7,342 nucleotides of DNA, from positions 1 through 7,342 of the forward strand of contig NZ_CAKRAS010000087.1 of NCBI RefSeq assembly GCF_934295145.1, given 5' to 3'. The notes below the pieces were generated by a model. The model ran no database searches. It saw only the letters and a list, made by a program, of their open reading frames with translations, and had not been told where the DNA came from. The stretch comes from an uncultured Eubacterium sp. Lineage in GTDB: Bacteria > Bacillota > Clostridia > Lachnospirales > Lachnospiraceae. Positions 6,660 through 7,342 of this stretch are shown here, piece after piece (position 1 is the stretch's first letter; every line of letters begins with the position of its first letter). Position numbers and translations under genes: made by a program.

Positions 6660-6866
6660 TGCACATAATTCTGGTCTTGGACCAATAAAACTCATTGTGC
6701 CAATGAGGATATTTATCAAATTTGCTGTTTCATCTAGTTTTGTCTTACGCAAAAAACTACCAACCTTTGTAATTCGTGGATCATGCATTGCTGTTGTTCC
6801 GCCACCTATCTTGTCAATCTCTTATATATTCCGCATACGGAGTTTGCAAATAAACCATTCAAAAAA
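6660..6866 (-). pseudogene. Remnant of a bacterial sugar transferase (polyprenyl-phosphate glycosyl-1-phosphate transferase)
   Basis: On the minus strand a 54-codon open stretch (6821 to 6660) reads IDKIGGGTTAMHDPRITKVG, then SFLRKTKLDE and GTMSFIGPRPEL, before a TAG at 6657. This is the conserved core of the sugar transferase family that primes exopolysaccharide, capsule or O-antigen synthesis by moving a sugar-1-phosphate onto undecaprenyl phosphate at the inner face of the membrane. The catalytic Asp-Glu pair of LDE is kept, but the usual LPQL after it has become TANL. In the same frame upstream, after a TAA at 6822-6824, FICKLRM resembles the K(F/L)RxM motif of the family, and a further stop lies at 6867-6869. 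The N-terminal membrane helix and the C-terminal part are missing. It is a decayed internal fragment, lying between loaP and truncated glmS. The family call is from motif recognition only. Confidence 0.75.
6821..6849 (-). promoter_or_regulatory. Possible chance promoter inside the remnant, facing glmS
   Basis: On the minus strand TTGCAA (6844-6849), a 17-bp spacer and TATAAG (6821-6826). It would drive the glmS fragment and the 90-residue gene. It sits within decayed coding sequence that is AT-rich, so it may be fortuitous. Confidence 0.3.
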
Positions 6867-6869
6867 TCA

Positions 6870-6880
6870 ATTCAACACAA
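6870..6880 (+). repeat. 11-bp direct repeat, copy 2, at the upstream edge of the sugar transferase remnant
   Basis: This second copy of ATTCAACACAA is 239 bp from the first. It lies just outside the last codons that resemble the sugar transferase, next to an in-frame TGA (6867-6869). Confidence 0.5.
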
Positions 6881-6914
6881 GTCTTATAATTAGTGCAAAA
6901 TATTAATTCGCGTT
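6881..6914. other. Unassigned AT-rich segment between loaP and the remnant
   Basis: Between the orphan ribosome binding site and the second direct repeat the sequence is AT-rich and stop-rich on the minus strand. I recognise nothing coding in it. Together with 6621-6659, 6867-6869 and 6915-6940 it makes up the unexplained part of the 320-bp gap between the glmS fragment and loaP. Confidence 0.4.
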
Positions 6915-6923
6915 TCACCTCCT
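6915..6923 (-). promoter_or_regulatory. Orphan strong ribosome binding site downstream of loaP
   Basis: AGGAGGTGA on the minus strand is a near-perfect Shine-Dalgarno, 17 bp after the loaP stop. No ATG, GTG or TTG follows at a usable distance: the first TTG is about 20 nt from the AGGAGG and quickly hits stops. The natural reading is that the next gene of the loaP operon started here and its start codon was lost at a deletion or insertion joint within the next 10-15 bp. Confidence 0.6.
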
Positions 6924-6940
6924 GTATCTATGAATTATTT

Positions 6941-7342
6941 TTACGGCTTACTTGTAATCTCCAGCCCCATGCGAAGTTCCATCTCACCCTTTGCATAAGG
7001 CAGACTGATCCGCGCAAGCCGCTTATGTCGATCTATTTTTCTGATCCGTGACTCATAACCAACCAATGGTCCCTGTGTCACATGTATTTTTCCTTCTGCG
7101 ATATAACCGGTGGACATTCCCATATGGTGAGAATCGTCTGACAAACGACGCAGCAAATCCTCTTCCTGGCTGTCTATAGGCGTGACAATACCGCCGGTCG
7201 CCAGTATTTTGGATGCCAGCTCATTGCGATTCATTTCTTTCTCCAGTTGTTCACCATTGCTGCTTTCTATGAAGAAATAATCCGGGAAGGTATAAGAACG
7301 CTCCAGATGCCATTCGCCCTGATAACGTTTCATGCGGTCGTA
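6941..7342 (-). CDS. loaP: LoaP-like specialised NusG antiterminator, C-terminal 133 residues, cut by the window edge
   Basis: This is a NusG/RfaH-family elongation factor, closest in appearance to LoaP, the NusG paralogue of Firmicutes that promotes antitermination in long polysaccharide or antibiotic operons. The visible part starts inside the N-terminal NGN domain (MKRYQGEWHLER, then FPDYFF in place of the usual FPGYVF). A linker follows, then the C-terminal KOW domain with GKIHVTQGPLVGYESRIRKI and DRHKRLARISL, ending at LEITSKP. The frame is open to the window edge, so the Met at 7333 is internal and not the start. The family is usually about 165-180 residues, so roughly 40 are missing. 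LoaP genes usually head the operon they control; here the downstream gene is reduced to a Shine-Dalgarno and a sugar transferase scrap. A housekeeping NusG is less likely, given the RKIDRHKR signature and this context. Confidence 0.8.
   Translation of the reverse strand, partial: YDRMKRYQGEWHLERSYTFPDYFFIESSNGEQLEKEMNRNELASKILATGGIVTPIDSQEEDLLRRLSDDSHHMGMSTGYIAEGKIHVTQGPLVGYESRIRKIDRHKRLARISLPYAKGEMELRMGLEITSKP

Noticed and set aside
6697..6906. Plus-strand open frame of 69 residues in the loaP-glmS gap
   Set aside because: The minus strand of the same stretch encodes the recognisable sugar transferase core, so the plus frame is its shadow.
6621..6940. Insertion sequence or transposase remnant in the gap
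   Set aside because: The direct repeats suggested an insertion sequence, but the readable protein is a sugar transferase. I found no terminal inverted repeats or transposase motifs.

Overview
The window reads as a chromosomal segment of a low-GC Gram-positive anaerobe in the Clostridia, most likely Lachnospiraceae. The evidence is the gene order lepA-hemW-hrcA-grpE-dnaK, a perfect CIRCE operator, strong AGGAGG-type ribosome binding sites, a DnaK ATPase domain without the insertion typical of Gram-negative DnaK, and a LoaP-type NusG paralogue. Every gene lies on the minus strand, so transcription runs from high to low coordinates. Genus-level placement is inference.

The left three quarters (about 1-5705) is ordinary, intact core chromosome. 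lepA (elongation factor 4) has a GTG start and a good extended -10 promoter. It is followed by hemW (radical-SAM haem chaperone). Next comes the class I heat-shock operon: hrcA (repressor), grpE (nucleotide exchange factor) and dnaK (Hsp70), with dnaK cut by the left edge. A sigma-A promoter (TTGACA, 17 bp, TACATT) sits just upstream of a perfect CIRCE element, so HrcA represses its own operon. The CIRCE position also shows that HrcA starts at 2471 and not at the longer open-frame start.

The right part (about 5884-7342) is rearranged. Reading with transcription, it holds: the 3' part of a loaP-like antiterminator gene, cut by the right edge; a strong Shine-Dalgarno with no start codon behind it; a decayed fragment of a bacterial sugar transferase (the enzyme that primes exopolysaccharide or capsule synthesis), with an in-frame stop; and then the last 153 codons of glmS, whose frame is closed by a TAG exactly where homology ends. 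An 11-bp direct repeat (6631-6641 and 6870-6880) brackets the sugar transferase remnant. A 90-residue protein that I do not recognise follows the glmS stop by 2 nt.

My reading is that a LoaP-controlled polysaccharide locus next to, or inserted into, glmS has collapsed by deletion. It left its regulator, a scrap of its priming transferase and a headless glmS. An assembly chimera is the main alternative. I see no novel defence or CRISPR-like system; this scar and the small glmS-coupled protein are the points worth following.
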